The translations under genes were made by a program, and so were the position numbers. From Syngnathus acus (lineage: Eukaryota > Chordata > Actinopteri > Syngnathiformes > Syngnathidae): a DNA stretch of 64,000 nt. Below, one piece after another: positions 26,201-38,889 of this stretch (position 1 is the first letter of the stretch; each line of letters opens with the position of its first letter). The DNA is taken from positions 11,883,693 through 11,947,692 of the forward strand of contig NC_051088.1 in assembly GCF_901709675.1 (NCBI RefSeq). Direction: 5' to 3'. The notes below the pieces were generated by a model. That model saw only the letters and a list, made by a program, of their open reading frames with translations. It was not told the DNA's origin and did not search any database.

Positions 26201-27368
26201 TGTCTCTCAACCTTCTCAAGAGGGAAATGGCACTCGGAGGTAAGTCTGACTTTATTAACCAAAGATTTGTGCCGGAAAGCTTAAAAAAACTATGCAATTG
26301 GAATACTGCGATGTGTTGCTGGAAGTTGCATGTGTGCACATTTACTAAATACGTCACCGTTTTTAGAATAAATTGTGTATTTGTATCTATTTGTAACTCC
26401 ATTTCAGGGCCTTTACCCGATCCCAAAAAACCTCGCATCATGCACGGAACCCTCATCATGAAAGATAATGTAAGTTTGAAGAGAGACCACTCGCAACACT
26501 ATCACTTACACAAAATCCTAAAACCCAACAAAAGTCATATATTGTGCTTGTGGAAAGATAAAGGCAGAGACATGTTCATTGTTTATTATTGTTTGTTCTA
26601 TTCAGTGGTGTAAAAATGTCATTATGATGTGAACGTGGTCCTTTGGGTGAAAATGTAATCTTTTGACCGGACGCAGAGTCTCAAGCTGGTGTCCTCGGAA
26701 CAAGCCCTTAAAGAGCTTGGACTCAACGAACATCAGTTGCGATTCACGTGTCGCGTGCAGCTCCACGACCCGCACAGTGACCCTGACACGCTTCGAAAAA
26801 TATACACACACCTCAAGAGGTCAGGTCCTCCAATTCTTTACTCCAACTGGTCCGGGCTGCTCTAAGCCAAAATGCCTGAGGCGATTTGTGTGTGTGTAAG
26901 TCTAAGCGCGAGCACCACATTATTTTTTTTTTTTCCCCTCGCTGCAGTGTCTTGAAGGGGTACACCATCCAACACCTTCCCGATGGCACCGTCATGGTGG
27001 AGTCCATCGTCATCAAAGTGTCATCTTCATCAGAGGAAGCTAATACGAAGGTCATCCTGCTTTCCTGGAGTTATCAGGTAAAGTGCCTTGAAAGTGGCAA
27101 GACTGACAAAAAAGCAGCACGGCTTTGACAGTAACACCTTTCACATTGGCCGTTTAAGCCGCTCTTTTGCGGAATTTTTCACCGGCTCACTGCCCTTAGT
27201 GTAAAATAGGCAATATACATTCTGAATTCAAAATGACAGGTTTGATAAAATCCTTGACCATCTCTTTGCTGCGCTTTTTCTAACTTTAAATTTCTTTTCC
27301 ATTAGGATGAAGACCTTGGGAGCTTCCTTTCAACTCTGCTGAAAAAAGGGCTCCCATCTGGACTTTGA
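23263..27368 (+). CDS. ints11: Integrator complex subunit 11 (RNA endonuclease)
   Basis: Seventeen exons: 23263-23290, 23546-23643, 23955-24028, 24099-24327, 24416-24514, 24741-24775, 24924-25062, 25137-25201, 25291-25480, 25551-25634, 25709-25798, 25883-26045, 26129-26239, 26408-26469, 26677-26819, 26948-27077 and 27306-27368. They encode exactly 600 residues, the same as human INTS11. It is the catalytic subunit of Integrator, a metallo-beta-lactamase/beta-CASP nuclease that cuts snRNA and paused Pol II transcripts in the nucleus. The zinc-binding motif HFHLDH falls at residues 68-73. Further family blocks are [38 protein letters not shown] and [13 protein letters not shown]. All key residues are intact. 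An AATAAA signal lies at 27848-27853. Confidence 0.97.
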
Positions 27369-28514
27369 GAAAAAGGCTAATAACAAGTATGGCTTTTGTT
27401 TTGTTGTCTTTAAAAAAAAAAAAAAAATGGTACAGCACAAACCTCTAAGTTAAGTCGTGTACAGATAATGATGTCATTTGACAACTTTTCAAAACTTAAA
27501 CCTAACTTTACTTTGCTCGCTGTAGAATTGCTTAGATACTTTTTCAGTGTTTTCTGCAGTTTTCTGTTTGTAGGCGGAATGTATCCCCCTCAATTACTTT
27601 GTATATGTACGTTTTTTGAGAGGTGGCAACTGCCCGATTTCATTATGTTTATTTATACACATGAATCCAAAACTGAATCACTTGTTGGTAAGTAATTAAC
27701 AAGCTTTTTTTAAGCACAGTGCCTCAGCCACACTGACAAATCGCAACCCTCTTTGCACCGAATTCAACCGTCGTTTTTTTTACTTACCTGTGTTGTGCAT
27801 ACCTGTATCAACTTGTTTATTGCTTCTTTTTATGTAAAGTGCACTGCAATAAAATGTATTATTACAGTGGCACTTTTTAATAATGTACACAAATGAGGTA
27901 AAATGCGTTTTTGCTTTACAGAGTAAAAAAAATAAACATTTTTAATGACTTTGTTTCTTGTGTATGATTCCAGAATAAACATTCGTGGTGTTTTGGACCA
28001 CCAACAGGAAGTGAGAAGTCTGTGGGTGGACATGTCTTACATTATGAACAACATTACAGTAGTCATATATATGCATATACATCTTTTCTAACCAAATTAA
28101 AAAGGAAATGTACATGTTAACACAGAATGCAGAAGTGCTGTGTGCATAGCGAAAGAGGCTAGATATATAGCATGTCGACCTCAATAAACTTTATACAGTA
28201 TAGTCTATGTACAGATATTTAGGAAGACTGAGCAGCCAGTCTACGTGACATTTGGAACTAATGGTGTTGGATTGTAGCGCCCCACCTTGGTCCGATCGCT
28301 TGCTTTGTAGAGGCGCTACTACACATGTCGAACTTTTAAGGAGAGCCACAAGTAAAGATGTCTGCGCCCCAGACCGGAAATGTGCCAATTCAAACAACTT
28401 TACTCGTCATAAATTAGTCATTCTCATCTAAAAATAGAAAAGTAAAATCATTTTCATATTACTCATATTTTCTTGGCTTGAAGGAAAGTAATGTGGTGAT
28501 GAGCGTGGGAGCCG
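27369..28514. other. ints11 3' UTR and gap before the GPCR gene
   Basis: Contains an AATAAA at 27848-27853 in AT-rich sequence, and the 3' flank of the minus-strand GPCR. No further gene or clear repeat. Confidence 0.5.
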
Positions 28515-29480
28515 TTACTGACCATCTGCGATGGAGTAAACACCTCGACGCCTCCGGACTCTAAACCAAGTCCTCTTCAGGCCCTCGCATGTGAAATGGC
28601 TTGTGGTGACATAGTAGAGCAGAGGGTCCAGGCATGTGTTGAGAGTGACCAGGGCCATGGTGACCCGCCTGGCGTTGTAGATGGCGTTGGCCAGGGGGCA
28701 CTTATGGATGACCCCCATGCGGCGAAGCAGGTGCAGCAAGTACACCATGTGATAGGGCAAGAAGCAAATCAACATGATGGCCAGGATGGTGTAGATGACC
28801 CTCAAGGCTCTCCGGGCCGTCTTTGTGTGGAACCTGGAAATGCGCCTAGCGGCCAGCGGGTAGCACACTAGGATGACGGCGGAGGGCAGCAGGGAGCAGA
28901 AGATGAGGCTCAAGATGCTGAAGGACAACAGACGGGAGCCCCACTCATGGGCAGCAAAGTTCTCAAAGCAGCTGTGACGCTCTGATTTGGTACCGTTTGT
29001 CTCCAGAGGTCCCATGAGGATGAAGACCATGACAGCCACTCCTGCGACCACCCAGAGGGCGGCGCTGATGAGCAGCGAGTACACAGGCCTCCTCAGCTTC
29101 AAGTAAGCGTGTAGATGTACAGTGGCCATGTAGCGGTCCACGCAGATGCACGTCATGAAGCAAATACTGGTGTAGATGTTAGCGTAGAAAAGGATCCCCG
29201 TGATTCGGCATGCCACGTCGCCAAACACCCAGTCATTCCCATTGAGGTGGTAATGGAGTCGGAAGGGAAGCGTACACAGGATGACGACATCTGCCAAGGC
29301 CAGGTTGCTCATATAGACGCTGAAGGCCGTGCGGGGGTTGACCCTGAAGGTGAACACGTAGATGGCAGCCAGGTTTCCCGGGAGACCAAACACCAGAGCG
29401 AAGATGTAGACTGCTGGGAACAAGTAAACCTGATACTCTGCTGGAGGGACTTGACATTCTGCTGCTGTTTGGTTGCTCAT
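28515..29480 (-). CDS. Class A GPCR, lysophosphatidic acid/P2Y-receptor-like
   Basis: One coding exon, 321 residues, with seven hydrophobic segments. Class A landmarks: GN in TM1 (N36), LALAD in TM2 (60-64), C91 paired with C171 in ECL2, DRY (115-117), W143 in TM4, FLPYH in TM6 (240-244) and DPLLYY in TM7 (285-290). An N-glycosylation site NQT lies at residue 3. The ECL2 motif CFENF is shared with the LPA4/LPA6 group, so a lysophospholipid ligand and Gi or G12/13 coupling are plausible. I cannot name the orthologue; GPR35- or P2Y10-like receptors are alternatives. A splice acceptor six codons upstream of the ATG suggests a noncoding first exon, typical of this receptor clade. Confidence 0.9.
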   Translation of the reverse strand: MSNQTAAECQVPPAEYQVYLFPAVYIFALVFGLPGNLAAIYVFTFRVNPRTAFSVYMSNLALADVVILCTLPFRLHYHLNGNDWVFGDVACRITGILFYANIYTSICFMTCICVDRYMATVHLHAYLKLRRPVYSLLISAALWVVAGVAVMVFILMGPLETNGTKSERHSCFENFAAHEWGSRLLSFSILSLIFCSLLPSAVILVCYPLAARRISRFHTKTARRALRVIYTILAIMLICFLPYHMVYLLHLLRRMGVIHKCPLANAIYNARRVTMALVTLNTCLDPLLYYVTTSHFTCEGLKRTWFRVRRRRGVYSIADGQ

Positions 29481-31110
29481 TGCTGATTGACCTGCTAAAA
29501 GAGCAAATGGCCATAAAACAAACGGGCTTGTTGAGTTTGTCAGGCTTTCCAGATGGATGTGGAAATTTATGTAATTTAAAAATTATTCCTAGAATATAAA
29601 AAGTTGTTTTAAAAACAGTACAACACTGAATCACAATGTTGTTGAAATTATGCTCATTTTTGTTAAGAAATTCCAGATTACTCGTGATTTAAATCAAGAT
29701 TTGGAACAAGATTATAATCCATTAATCTGAATATTTTCCAAACGTATTTACAGTACATCACCCCCATAAAATGGGGAAAAAAATCTGAAAAATCATTATT
29801 GATAACTTGTAACTTGCTCTGAACTAAACACGTTTGCACTCCTGTGCTAAATTATCGTTGGAAAAAATGTGTTCTGTAGAATCTGAATTCACACATCAAT
29901 ACATAATATCAAAAGCATTTTGAAGATAAATGTTACCTGTTGTTCTTCAATTCTTCACTTGCAGCCAAGCTACAATCAAAAACGCACTTTGATGCTCTCC
30001 AACTGTGTCACTGAACTTTTCTGATGTCTTTTCCTGTTTCATTGCGCTGTAGGCGTGCGTACCAGACAAGGACAGGAAATGCGGGGCTTTGCAAACTTGA
30101 GAGAAGCCATCTGTTCTTGTGGTACATTGTTTGCGTTCTTCTTCTGCATGACTTTTTATTCCATTTAACTTCTGAAATAAAACACCCACATAGTCATGCG
30201 TCCCTGTTTCCTTCACAGTCAAAACTGTGGTGAGGATGGAAATAGCCTCAATGGTGTTAGCAAGGGTGGAAATGTCACATCTCCCACGTTCCACTCTTTT
30301 TTTGTCACACTGACTTTTAGCTTTTATGTTACTCAAAAAAAAAAAGAAGCTACATCTTTATTTAATAGGGACTCGTTCAGTGTCTTTAAGGCAGGGGTGC
30401 CTAAACCTTTTCCTCAGATGGTCACAAAATAAAAAATCAAAGGATGCAAGGGCCACTTTGGCATTGACCGATCTTATATGTTAACACTTGTTAAAGGTGA
30501 AAAAAGATAACAGTGTGGGATTTTTCATTCATTTGGAATGGTTCGTAACCTGGGCCGCACTGGGATAGATCCGCCCCTGCCCTGAGCGATCATGTCATGG
30601 GTAGACATGGTAACCATTTCAACACCCAATAGGGTTGCAGTCCGCGTCTTTTTTTTTTTTTTTAAGATATGCTTTGTACCAATAAAAGACAGATAGGGGG
30701 CTGCAAATGGCCCCCGAGCCATAGTTTGGACACCAACGCTTTGCGGTCGTTATACTTGTGATTGGCTCACGATCAGTGCAGAATGAAGACTAGCACTAAA
30801 AAAAAAAAATGGAAAACTGGAAGGAAAACCTTTGATGCTCTTTCATCACAGTTGACTCCAAGCAGATGGCGTAATTCTGAAAATAGTTTATTTAAAATTT
30901 TCTTTGTGTGACTGGGGATTTGTAAAACAATCTTGGAGCTTTGCTGAAGTTATTTTCAAATACAATGACAGGGAGTTTTGATGCCTGCTGAAGACACGCA
31001 CATGTTGCTTCAGGCACACAGCGAATGGACAGACGGCCTATCTGAAGGAATCACTGCAGCAGGCGGAAGAAAAGAAACGAACGTCGTGTGCAGGCCTCCA
31101 TTGCAATCCT
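29481..31110. other. Gap between the GPCR and tnnc1
   Basis: Upstream region of the GPCR and 3' flank of tnnc1 (both minus). Includes the hAT-like repeat at 30393-30737. No gene was found; short reading frames here are not supported. Confidence 0.5.
30393..30737. mobile_element. Non-autonomous hAT-like repeat remnant
   Basis: Starts CAGGGGTGCCTAAACC and ends in ATAGTTTGGACACC, an imperfect inverted pair typical of short hAT elements in vertebrates. No intact target duplication was found and the right end is eroded. Confidence 0.4.
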
Positions 31111-32915
31111 TTATTCAACACCTTTCATGAACTCCAGGAACTCTGTTGGAGAGAACACATGAAAATAAACACAAGTCTGACACTCTTAGATCAGGGTTGT
31201 GTTTTTTCCCAAACAAAAAAAAATTGGTTTTACTCTGCGGCTACAAGAAAATGTTTTATATTCTAACTTCTTATTCGAAATTTGGCATTCTACAGTGCTG
31301 AGCACTTTCTAAACTCATGATAGGTGTATTATTAATAATACTTTGTAATTAAATACGCACCGTCATAATCAATTTTGCCGTCATTGTTTTTGTCTCCGTC
31401 CTTCATCAACTCTTCAATGTCATCTTCTGTGATGGATTCTCCAGTGGAATCCAACATAGACTTTAGTTCCTCCAGATCTATGTAGCCATCGCCATTCCTT
31501 AACACAGCATAAAGAGTTTTTCAGAAATGTTTTCAGAATGAGTGACAATCATAATCACGTCCGTACTTGTCAAACATGCGGAAAAGTTCTGCCAGTTCTT
31601 CTTCTGGTTTTCCTTTGCTCTCCTCCTTCATACAGCGGACCATCATAACCAAGAACTCATCAAAGTCAACTGTGCCGCTGCCTGTTGAGGGATACAGTTT
31701 TTCCTTGAATTAGAAGAAAAATGGATCATCTTGGAAAAGTCCACAATATATACTTAGCACCAAGAAAATGGCTCTGACTTACCATCTTCATCCACCTCGT
31801 CAATCATCTCCTGCAGTTCTTCCGGTGTGGGATTTTGCCCCAGCATCCTCATCACCTTCCCCAATTCCTTAGTGCTGATGCAGCCGTCCTCGGCATCTTG
31901 GATGAAGATGTCAAAGGCAGCCTTGAACTCTGTGGGACACACAGACAGACATTTCACACTCGCGTTCATATTGATAGGCAAATTTTGTCATCTTATCGGT
32001 GCATATTGATTTGCGACTATTCCATGGTATGTCATCGATCAATTGATTGATTGACTTCAGGTCAATTGAAACAGTTTCTCAGTTGCACGAGGTGAGATGT
32101 TTTCAGTGGTAGTAAAATGAATTTCAAGTATTTGTTTCCTTACCATTTTTTTGCTCCTCAGTCAAGTTCTCAACCTAGAGACAAAAGCAGGACAGAACAA
32201 GCATCAAGTGTACTGCTCCTCTGTTCCCGACTCGGCGTTATGAGAGATATATCACGTCGCTGTCTACACCTACTATTCTGGTTGTTGGAAAGCGTGTACT
32301 AGATTGATCGTCATGGAGTTATGTATGTGTGTATGGGGAGTCAGCTGTTCCTTTTATGTCCAGCTGTTTTTTTTTTCTTTATCTATTGTTACACTTAGGG
32401 GTTTACCATACTTGACTTTAAAATAAAAAATATGGCGGAACATGCTGATATTTCTAATATGCTGAAAAGAAAAGGGGGACTATAAACACAAACAGCAACT
32501 CATGTCATCAATGTTGTTAACTGTTTCTCGATGTTCTAATTATAGTTGTGTCAAGACTTAAAGGCACTACGGAGTGTTCGAAAAGTAAGACGACATATCT
32601 AGAATGAATCATAATTGTTATTTTCAACTGCACTCAATCCTAATCCTGAATCTTTACACTTTACATCATTACACTAAAGTCTCTCAATATATTGTATGAC
32701 GATTCGCTGATTTGACATTGAAAGGGCCCAACGGTCACTATGGCTTCTCAACTGTATGTCTCTCATTGCATGTTTACTTACAATGTTCTGAGATTAATAC
32801 ATATAGAATTTAGATATAGGTATTGATCTTGACCTGATTAATTATCAGACAGAAAGACAGAATTAATGCACTCAGCCTTATTTGTACTTACCGCTGCTTT
32901 GTAGACGTCATCCAT
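31111..32915 (-). CDS. tnnc1: Troponin C, cardiac/slow skeletal type
   Basis: Six exons, 32915-32892, 32174-32144, 31929-31783, 31681-31567, 31497-31361 and 31142-31111, give 161 residues, exactly the cardiac troponin C length. It is the calcium sensor of the thin filament and binds troponin I and T. Four EF-hands are present. The first is degenerate ([15 protein letters not shown], lacking normal ligands), which defines the cardiac/slow isoform. The second ([13 protein letters not shown]), third ([13 protein letters not shown]) and fourth ([13 protein letters not shown]) are complete. The start [18 protein letters not shown] and the end [10 protein letters not shown] match the family. Teleosts carry two copies (tnnc1a and tnnc1b) and I cannot tell which this is. 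The neighbouring MEF2/TATA-type box fits muscle expression. Confidence 0.96.
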
Positions 32916-33076
32916 CGCTGCTGGCCTTTCGTTGGCTTTGACCAAATGTGAGACTGGTTCAGCCTTCAGAGTGCTCAGGGACTATGGCATTAAAAAAAGC
33001 TTATGACCCAGCCCACAAAATTGAAGAGTGATGGGGAGGGGGGTGCTGATTGACAGAAGCAGAGAGTAAAAGAGGC

Positions 33077-33086
33077 CTATAAATAG
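33077..33086 (-). promoter_or_regulatory. MEF2/TATA-like box upstream of tnnc1
   Basis: CTATAAATAG fits the MEF2 consensus CTA(A/T)4TAG on both strands and could act as a TATA element. It lies about 160 bp upstream of the tnnc1 ATG, a suitable place for the core promoter. Use by MEF2 is inferred. Confidence 0.5.
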
Positions 33087-34959
33087 GAAACAAAAGAAGC
33101 CACCTATCAAAAGTAGAATACGGAAGCGCTGGGTGGACTTAAGAGATGGTCTTGTTTATATGCAGAGAGAAAATAAAGTTGTATCTGGGTATCTTTCAAA
33201 TGAGGATAAGTTAAGATTCCAACTTCATGACTGTTGGACTATTTAAAAAAATAAATGCAATAGAAATTTGAAGCCACCATCCAGAGAGCAAGAGTGAACT
33301 ACTCTAAAACAACTTCATGTGTGCAGCATAAAGTAAAAACTTAGCAATACTAATAATTAATATCATATATTGTTTTTTATTGATTTATTTTGTTAAATTG
33401 TGACCAATTGTTGTCAGCAGTCTCATGTGAAGCACATAAATAAAAACATTTAGAACATGTATGAACATGTGCTGAACTTTACTGCCTTGAGCACCTTTGG
33501 GTGTTAATATTTTAATATAAAAAGGTTCAGTGCTTTTTTTTTTTTTTTTGGCCTAGTCGTTTAACTGATGGCTGACTTATTTCTTTGGCATTTGTGCCCG
33601 AATATAAACAGACTGCACATATGTTTTGTATATACAAAAAGAACATTCCTATATGTGCTAGATGAGGTGCAAATTGTACAAATGGTTTCTCTTAAACAGT
33701 TTAGCAGTGAACAGCGTTTCCATTGCCTGGGGGGCATTCGGGGCAACTATAAGTGCCTCCTTCAGGGACACCCCAAGTGAATTATAGTAACAAAAATAAC
33801 ACGATATTGTTAGTTGTGATGTCCTACGTTGTATTTCTTTGTTCAGATGCCTTCATGAAAATAGATCCACAGATAGACAGCTATTTTAAGGGTGCCATGT
33901 CCTTGACTGTAAATAGTAGTCCTCTAACAGTGGTGGAGGTGACGGGGGTCTCTTGTCTACAGCAGGAAATGTGTCGTAATTGCAGAACAAATTTAAAGGT
34001 CACCGGTCAAGTAGCTAAATTTAGCCCTGGTTTCAATGAAAGGAAAGTAATGATTTTTCTTATGGCTCAGGCCTTATGTCTCACCCACATGGTGTAGCAG
34101 GAGCAGGAACATAGGTGTGTCGTTGATTTTTTCTTACCATCTCAAGTAATAGCAGTGGATAACGAGTTGCTTTTTAACAATGTGAACATATTCCATTTCA
34201 AGAAAAATATATAGTTTATCCTTCTTTCACTTAGTGGCAAGAAAAGACATCCCCCAGATTTTCCTTTTTATCTGTGAGGCACTGATACTACAAATTGTAA
34301 AAAAAAAAAAAAAAAAAAACACGTGGGTGTGCAAATGATATGTAAAAGTCGATGTGAAAAGAACATTTTTTGTTTTTAAGAGATGTAGATACCGAAACTG
34401 GGGGAATTCACAGTGAGATGTGTGTTTCTTCCTCCTCATTGTCTTTTCTTTTATATACAAAGTGAATGCATTTCAAAACACTGTTTATTTGTTATTGCTA
34501 AGAGGGAAATTGTAGATTCAGTCACCATTTAAACCCAAGATATCGCTGCCTGTTTAAGCAAAAAAAATTAAATAAGCTTTAGAAATTTCGTCATGTATTG
34601 ATAAATTCTTGCAAATCAATGTCCAGTAGATGGCAGTGATTCACTTTTGAATAGGTTGCTGAGCGCCGATTGAATCAAATCTAGATGAGAAAGGGAAGGA
34701 GAAAAATATATATTTTTTTCAATTGTCTTGGAAGAAACGAAATGGAACGATACGCATTTATAGTTTAATAATTCTTGAAATCTAGAAGCATCAAACCTCG
34801 TCACATTTTGAAACAATTAATCATTGAAATAAAAAAACGAAAATATATCTTCATTATATACAATGAAGGTTTGCATTTACATAGTGTTTGGACTAATAAT
34901 TGTTATCAGTTTTTGTGACATTCAATAAAGTTTAATTATTCAAAGCAGAGGAAGAAGAA
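33087..34959. other. Gap between divergent tnnc1 and dedd
   Basis: AT-rich. Poly-T/A runs occur at 33533-33549 and 34297-34319. A 114-codon open frame (33753-34097, plus) has no recognisable domain or splice support. No gene was called. Confidence 0.4.
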
Positions 34960-35106
34960 GAAGAATGCGGCTCGGGAGGAAACGAACAGTACTGTAAACA
35001 GGAAGTACTTTCATTTTATCTTAAAGTCCAATTGGTATGTGTTTTAGTGCCGAAAAACAACAGACCGCGTGTTATTACTGGCCGATAAGCGCCGTCCTAC
35101 TACAAA
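34960..35106 (+). promoter_or_regulatory. dedd promoter and noncoding first exon
   Basis: An ETS-like ACAGGAAGT and a CCAAT motif are followed by a consensus donor, CTACAAA|GTAAGAG, at 35106/35107. The dedd coding exon is preceded by a good acceptor (TTTATAG at 36460). A noncoding first exon ending at 35106 is the simplest reading. The transcription start is not defined. Confidence 0.45.
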
Positions 35107-36525
35107 GTAAGAGTTTTGAAACGCATATAGTTAAGCATCATTGTATTGATAAGCAACACGAATTTATTTGTCCACGAAGAAGCCTTGCCAGATGACGCGT
35201 CAAGCTAGTTTAGCATTAGCTCTCGCCGTGTATTTACGGCGTTATACCTCCTCTCCACTAGCAAAGGAACACAATGCGTGGTCACCCTGTCAAACACAAC
35301 GAATTCCGGGCATCACTTAGACTTGAAATGACTGTTGGTTAGCCATTGTTATTTTTATTTTATTCTTTTACGTCAGCGCTGACGGAACGGTTCAAGTTAG
35401 CTTGCGTCCGCAGCAATAAGACGCATGTCACGAGGATGAACGATCAAATTGTATTTTGTGTTCATTTGAATGTGTATTGTTTTGCTGGGTCATTATCCAA
35501 GATTTGTAGACTGTTAGCGCCCTCAAATGATCGTTTTTGTTCCCCTCAACTCAATTTCACGCACGTTTCTGTTCATTATCACGTCATGCCTTATGACTAT
35601 AATGGCAAGTGGGACACTCATAATGTAGCGCGACCCATTTAAGTTTGAGGTACAAGTTGTACTTAGTTGCTCATGTTATGGGGCTTCGACGCACTCCAAA
35701 GGTTAATGGCATGCTCTGTGCTGTCGCATGCAAGTCCAGATGATCCACGGCCACTTTGCCATATTACACTATAGGTTGGCTGATTTCCGCATAATTTTAA
35801 TGTGTCAAAGAACACTTGCTATCATACCTTGAACGAAAGCCGTGATTAAAAAAAAAAAGAAGAAGAAGAAGATAAAAGCTAGTTTGTCAGCTTCGATAAT
35901 AATATGGATGCACGGTTCAATGTTATTGTCTTGGTTTATGTCTTCTGTCTGAAACTATTTGCACGAATAGATTGCACGTTTCTCTAGCATCAATACAAAC
36001 AAAAACATTTTGTGTAGAGGGCAGGTGCTCAAACTTCCTCTCGCAACATGGATGTTTGACTCTTAAAAAGTAGCTCTCAGTGTTTACTGTATTTCATTGC
36101 CTACATGAAAAAAGTAGATATGTCTCCATGAAAACACAAAATTCCAATTAAAAAGAGGAGAGGGAGCAACAAGTCTTCTTTTTCCAGCCCCTTTTAACAG
36201 GAATTCAGAGTTCCTTTCAGCCTCTCGAGTTAAATAAATCACTAAGCCTTCTCAAAAGACTAAACTATTCTGCAGATTACTGTTTTAATCAACCATTCCA
36301 AATTTATTTATTGACTATTGTTTCTATGTTGATGACTTTCAATGCTTCTATATTTAGTGTTTGGATTTAGCAGCCACTTTCTATTCCAGCTAAAATGATT
36401 GTTTTAAGTCGCTCTGCCTCTTGTTACAGTACAATGAATATGTGTTCCTCCTTTTATAGGTCATTAGCCACAGAGGAAGACAGCAAGGATTTGCAGTTGT
36501 CAACCTTGTACATTTGGACCCTGCG

Positions 36526-38230
36526 ATGACATCACAGCAGCCTCAACTCCACGGCGGGGCGATTCATCAGCAGGTTGCCCACAATGACTCGGTTCAACAA
36601 GCTCATATTCAGGCCCATCACCTTGACTCAAATGCGAGCGGCACCACCGCCGGCCGTCTGGATAACAGAGCTGTCGCACACCGGGCCAGAGGCTCCACTT
36701 TGGCAACTAGCGGAGTCTCGGCCTGTTTAGTCAACTCCAGCGTATCCAAAGGGTTGAGGAGTTTTGAGCCCTGGCCTGAGGAGGCAGTGGACAAGTCACA
36801 TGGGTTGAACTCGCTCCACCGCATGTTTGATATCATCGGAGCCCAGCTGACTCACCGGGATGTTCGAGTCCTGTCGTTTTTGTTCGTCGATGTGATTGAC
36901 GAGTACGAGCGTGGCGGCATCAGGAGCGGAAGGGATTTCTTGCTGGCGCTGGAGCGCCAAGGTCGTTGCGACGAGACCAACTTTCAACACGTGCTCCAGC
37001 TTCTGAGGATTATCACCCGTCATGACCTCTTGCCTTATGTCACACTTAAGAAACGACAGGCCGGTAAGTCATTTCCAAATCATGTTTTTCAGATGAGATT
37101 GTATTTAATGGCCAACTTAGCGAACACGTGATCATTTTGGCTCAACTTGTTAAAAACGCTTGAGCAGAAGAAAGGTTGGTGCTTTTATTTAGCTTTCACA
37201 CTGGTTTAACCAGTTCGAATGGGTAACTTCAACTTGGCTTGGCACGATGGTGCAGTATTGGTGATAGTGAGTGATAGCTGGGGATTTTACTCTAGTCTTC
37301 CATCTTTATGACGTGGCCCATTAGTACAAATGTGATGGGCGCAGTTAGAGATATATCTTCTCAGCCTTAGCCATCTTCCTCAGTGTGTCCAGATCCCGTT
37401 GACAAATACCTGGAAGAGACGTCGGTGCGCTACATTTCACCGCGAGGAGCCACAAAGAGCAGGGAAGGTGCGCCTCACAGAATGACGGGTGAGTCTGTGC
37501 GAGCCAGTTCTGCTTTGTAAGACAAAGTGGGAAATAAAACCTTTATCTCTATGGCCCGACCCAACAGGACCCTATGTCGGAGCATCCCGAATGAAAGCAT
37601 CCTCTTCTGGAGCGAACGGCGTGTGGAAGAGAAGCCATTCCTTGTCTGACTTCAGAGAGAAGCAAACTTGTGGTATGAATGAAGTAGCGTGAATATTTTC
37701 GACTGTCAAAAATAACATTTGATTTGAACAATCTTGTAGTTCATACTAGTGTAAAAATTAAAGCACAACTTTGGTGAAAATGAAAGTGCGGCATTCTTTT
37801 GACCATCCTTGTTGTGGGCTCCCTAGATATTCGCCTGCGCGTCCGCGCTGAGTATTGCCAGCACGACTCGGCTCTCCAGGGCAACATCTTCTCTAACAAG
37901 CAAGAGGTGGTGGAGCGCCAGTTTGAACGCTTCAACCAGGCCAACACTATCCTCAAATCACGAGACTTAGGCTCCATCATCTGTGACATCAAGTTCTCTG
38001 AGCTCACCTACCTGGATGCATTCTGGAGAGACTACATCAACGGCTCCTTGCTGGAGGCCCTGAAAGGAGTTTTCATCACAGATTCTCTCAAGCAGGCCGT
38101 GGGCCACGAGGCCATCAAACTATTGGTCAACGTCGATGAAGAGGATTACCAGGCGGGCCGTCGCAGACTTCTTTGTAATTTGGTGACGAGCGGAGATCCT
38201 CCTGGAGGTATCAAAGACTGCGTGTCTTAG
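36526..38230 (+). CDS. dedd: Death effector domain-containing protein
   Basis: Four coding exons, 36526-37063, 37384-37488, 37568-37672 and 37827-38230, give 383 residues. The DED spans about residues 96-179 (SLHRMFDIIGAQLTHRDVR to RHDLLPYVTLKKR). The conserved C-terminal half starts at CDIRLRVRAEYCQH and includes SRDLGSIICDIKFSELTYL and VGHEAIKLLVNVDEEDY. DEDD is a nuclear/cytoplasmic protein that binds caspase-8/10 and FADD and affects apoptosis, rRNA transcription and the cell cycle. Residues match DEDD rather than DEDD2. The start is the ATG at 36526. It yields about 70 residues before the WPEE motif, where mammalian DEDD has about a dozen. No other in-frame ATG lies before the DED. Confidence 0.93.
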
Positions 38231-38724
38231 ACATGAGCTCAAGCTTGCAGAAGGACTACTACTGTGCCTCTCCGTGGGGAATAGAAAGAGATGTAAAGGA
38301 TGTTGCACATGTGATACCCGTGTTTGGAATATGTGTGTGTGTCTGGAATTCCAGCGATCCCACAGATTCATTTAGCGCAATGCTCCGAGGATAGTTGGGA
38401 CCCCCAACGTATAGCATGCAGTGGGGACTGGGCCAGCCAAAAGAAGTAAGTCTCGCATACAGGTTGACATTCATTGGAAAATGAATCTGTTTATTTTCTT
38501 CAAGGGAGAAAATGTTTTGTTTTATTTACGCTGATTTTGATAACAACGACAAAAGAAATCCTCTATGGCGTCAACTTACTCCTCGGATGTACCGACTTTT
38601 TTTTTTTTTTCTTCTTCTTCAGATAATTTATTTTTTCAGGTCAGATTTGTTGTATTAACCCATTTCGAAAGTGTTCAGTATGTTCTGTAAAGCACCGGCT
38701 TTAGTAGCCACACAGTTTGTTTGA

Positions 38725-38889
<165 letters not shown>

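Noticed and set aside
28596-28871. Antisense open frames over the GPCR gene
   Set aside because: They are shadows of the 321-codon receptor frame on the opposite strand.
33753-34097. 114-codon open frame between tnnc1 and dedd
   Set aside because: No recognisable family and no exon signals; the length is plausible by chance.
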